Assembly (NCBI GenBank): GCA_029582265.1
Contig: CM055817.1
Location: 57,780,652 to 57,844,651 of the forward strand
Direction of reading: 5' to 3'
Source of the DNA: Zoroaster sp. YZ-2022
Taxonomy: Eukaryota > Echinodermata > Asteroidea > Forcipulatida > Zoroasteridae
DNA length: 64,000 bases
A program made the position numbers and the translations under genes. Below are positions 62,479 through 64,000 of this stretch, in pieces. The notes beneath the pieces are model-generated. The model made no database searches. It was given only the letters and a program-made list of their open reading frames with translations, and was not told the origin of the DNA. The first letter of the stretch is position 1, and each line of letters starts with the position of its first letter.

Positions 62479-62703
62479 TTAAATGGACAGTATCATCACG
62501 ATCAGAGCAGACTTTCAACAGGGCATGGAATCAGTGTCCTAGTTTTAAGATGAACACAGTGACTGAAAATTACTGGCTCATGTATGCAGCAGCAACAGTA
62601 ATATGACCTTATCATGTGGGATATTATTTTCAGTCACTGAGTTAATCTAAAACTACCACCCTAATTCCATGCCCTGTTGATCGTGATGATATTGTCCCTT
62701 TAA
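62479..62703. mobile_element. TTAA palindromic MITE, full copy 7
   Basis: TTAAATGGACAGTATCATC to GATATTGTCCCTTTAA, 225 bp. Confidence 0.88.
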
Positions 62704-62737
62704 ATTATTACCCTAGCATGATCTTTCTTTGAATTGA

Positions 62738-62800
62738 ATTAGAGGGACAGTATCGTTACGATCAGAGCATGGGCATGGAATCAGTGTCCTAGTTTAAGAA
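62738..62800. mobile_element. TTAA palindromic MITE, left end only (copy 8)
   Basis: ATTAGAGGGACAGTATCGTT to CAGTGTCCTAGTTTAAG with an internal 15 bp loss. Confidence 0.75.
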
Positions 62801-62893
62801 AAAGTATACAGTCACAGATCGCAGCACTGATTCAATGGTAGTACTTATTTGCAAAGGTTTGGGTTACTACATGGATATGTCATGGATAGTATC

Positions 62894-63114
62894 TTAAAGG
62901 GACAGTATCATCACGATCAACAGGGCATGGAATCAGAGTGCTAGTTTTAGATTAACACAGTGACTGAAAATAATATTCCACATAAGGTCATATTACCATT
63001 GCTGCTGCATAAATGAGCCAGTAATTTTCAGTCACTGTGTTCATCTTAAACTAGGACATCGATTCCATGCCCTGTTGAAAGTCTGCTCTGATTGTGACAA
63101 TACTGTCCCTTTAA
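62894..63114. mobile_element. TTAA palindromic MITE, full copy 9, inverted
   Basis: TTAAAGGGACAGTATCATC to GACAATACTGTCCCTTTAA. The central segment is in the opposite orientation to the other copies (GGTCATATTACCATTGCTGC). Confidence 0.88.
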
Positions 63115-63610
63115 ATATTTCTTACACCGTAATAAAATATTCTTTTGTGTTATCATACAAAGTATAAATATAAAGTAGAATCATGTTTTCCTGAATTAAT
63201 TATATGCAAAATCACAGATTTCTGCTAAAAGTGGAAGATTTCACATCCGTGTAGCACCATATTATTTAAAAAATAGTAATTTTTCAAAATGCCTTAAAAT
63301 TGTAAATATTTTTGATTATTTTTAAAAAGTTCAAGCAACAAAAACGAAAGTAGTTTTAATAATTGTAGCACAGGTCACAAATTTATATACAATAAACATG
63401 TATAAGTCAATCATATTGGTGTTATGTGTTGTACTCTGAGGTCAGGGGTCATGTGTGCAAAGGTCATAGGATGAGAATGACCTTTTTGAAAGTTTGGGAA
63501 TGTGGGTCGTGCTTTAAGAAACCTTTGAAAGGATTATGTATGTGACTTTGTTTAATCTAGAGCTTTCTGGTGTGAAACACAAGTCATTTTCAATGAAACT
63601 ATTGTTGCAT
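63115..63610. other. No gene seen
   Basis: AT-rich with no recognised element or open frame. Confidence 0.5.
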
Positions 63611-63617
63611 TTTTACA

Positions 63618-63896
63618 TCATGACCTTGAGCAAGACACTTAACCATAATTGCTTCTCTCCACCCAGGGGTTAAATGGGTACCTGTGAGGGCAGAATTGGT
63701 TGATTAGCCCTATATGCGCTGTAATGGCAGCAATTGAGCTGTATACTCCCAGGGGAGCTGAGATGTTTCAGGAATGATTTATGAGCCTTATGAGCCTTAT
63801 GAGCAGGGGTAATAATATAATGCGCCTTGAGCACCACTTAGTTGGTGGATACGTGCGCTATATAAGTCCACACATTATTATTATTATTATTATTAT
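63618..63896 (+). mobile_element. SINE-B, headless copy
   Basis: CATGACCTTGAGCAAGACAC, GGGTTAAATGGGTACCTGTG, ACTCCCAGGGGAGCTGAGAT, then GCGCCTTGAGCACCACTTAG, GTGGATACGTGCGCTATATA and an (ATT)n tail at 63876-63893. The tRNA-like head is missing or decayed. AGCCTTATG is tandemly repeated near 63785. Confidence 0.75.
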
Positions 63897-64000
63897 CATA
63901 AATTTTTTTACTTTGCAAGTTTTTCTCACAAATTGGATCTATTTTAAATAATTATGTGGATATGGATGCAATTAGAAATGATGTTTATTTCTCTCTCTCT

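Overview
This window is animal nuclear DNA. It has one split gene with GT-AG introns, many tRNA-derived SINEs, MITE-type DNA elements and long minisatellites, and no bacterial-style operons. The only cellular gene I can support is a CSL transcription factor (RBPJ / Suppressor of Hairless, the DNA-binding effector of Notch signalling) on the + strand. Its coding exons run from about 27.2 kb to 55.9 kb. The protein is close to vertebrate RBPJ. Together with the repeat style (frequent TACATGTA, SINEs ending in ATT repeats with a CGCTATATAA tail, TTAA-flanked MITEs), this suggests a marine invertebrate, probably a deuterostome such as an echinoderm or hemichordate. The species assignment is inference.

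Layout. 1-26 kb is a repeat-dominated upstream flank. It holds minisatellites (59, 40, 55, 54, 64, 21 and 44 bp units), SINEs, an inactivated Tc1-like transposon of DD34E type (5.8-7.2 kb) inserted in a SINE, and many short inverted-repeat elements, some nested or abutting at shared TTAA sites. 26.1-27.5 kb is the probable 5' UTR and first coding exon of RBPJ. 27.5-44.1 kb is a 16.6 kb first intron with a 59 bp array (28.6-29.8 kb), a phase-compatible alternative first coding exon (31.4-31.5 kb), a 56 bp array built from the tRNA-like head of a SINE (35.0-38.2 kb), a compound array (39.1-39.8 kb) and the 44 and 64 bp arrays (41.0-43.9 kb). 44.1-55.9 kb holds coding exons 2-10. Intron 6 carries a 4 kb array of about 329 copies of a 12 bp unit, followed by a second 64 bp array. 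55.9-64 kb is the probable 3' UTR followed by more repeats.

How it fits together. The ten exons join in frame with matching phases to give 623 residues: a long Ser/Pro-rich N-terminus, the CSL Rel-like N-terminal domain, the beta-trefoil domain and the C-terminal IPT/TIG domain. The alternative first exon would give a 548-residue form that differs only at its N-terminus. Everything else is repeat or unrecognised sequence. A recurring theme is that several minisatellites are expansions of an end or internal piece of a dispersed element that is also present nearby in non-expanded form.

Limits. Coordinates of repeats are good to a few bases where termini are clear and to tens of bases otherwise. 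Superfamily names for MITEs rest only on termini and target-site look. No homology search was run.
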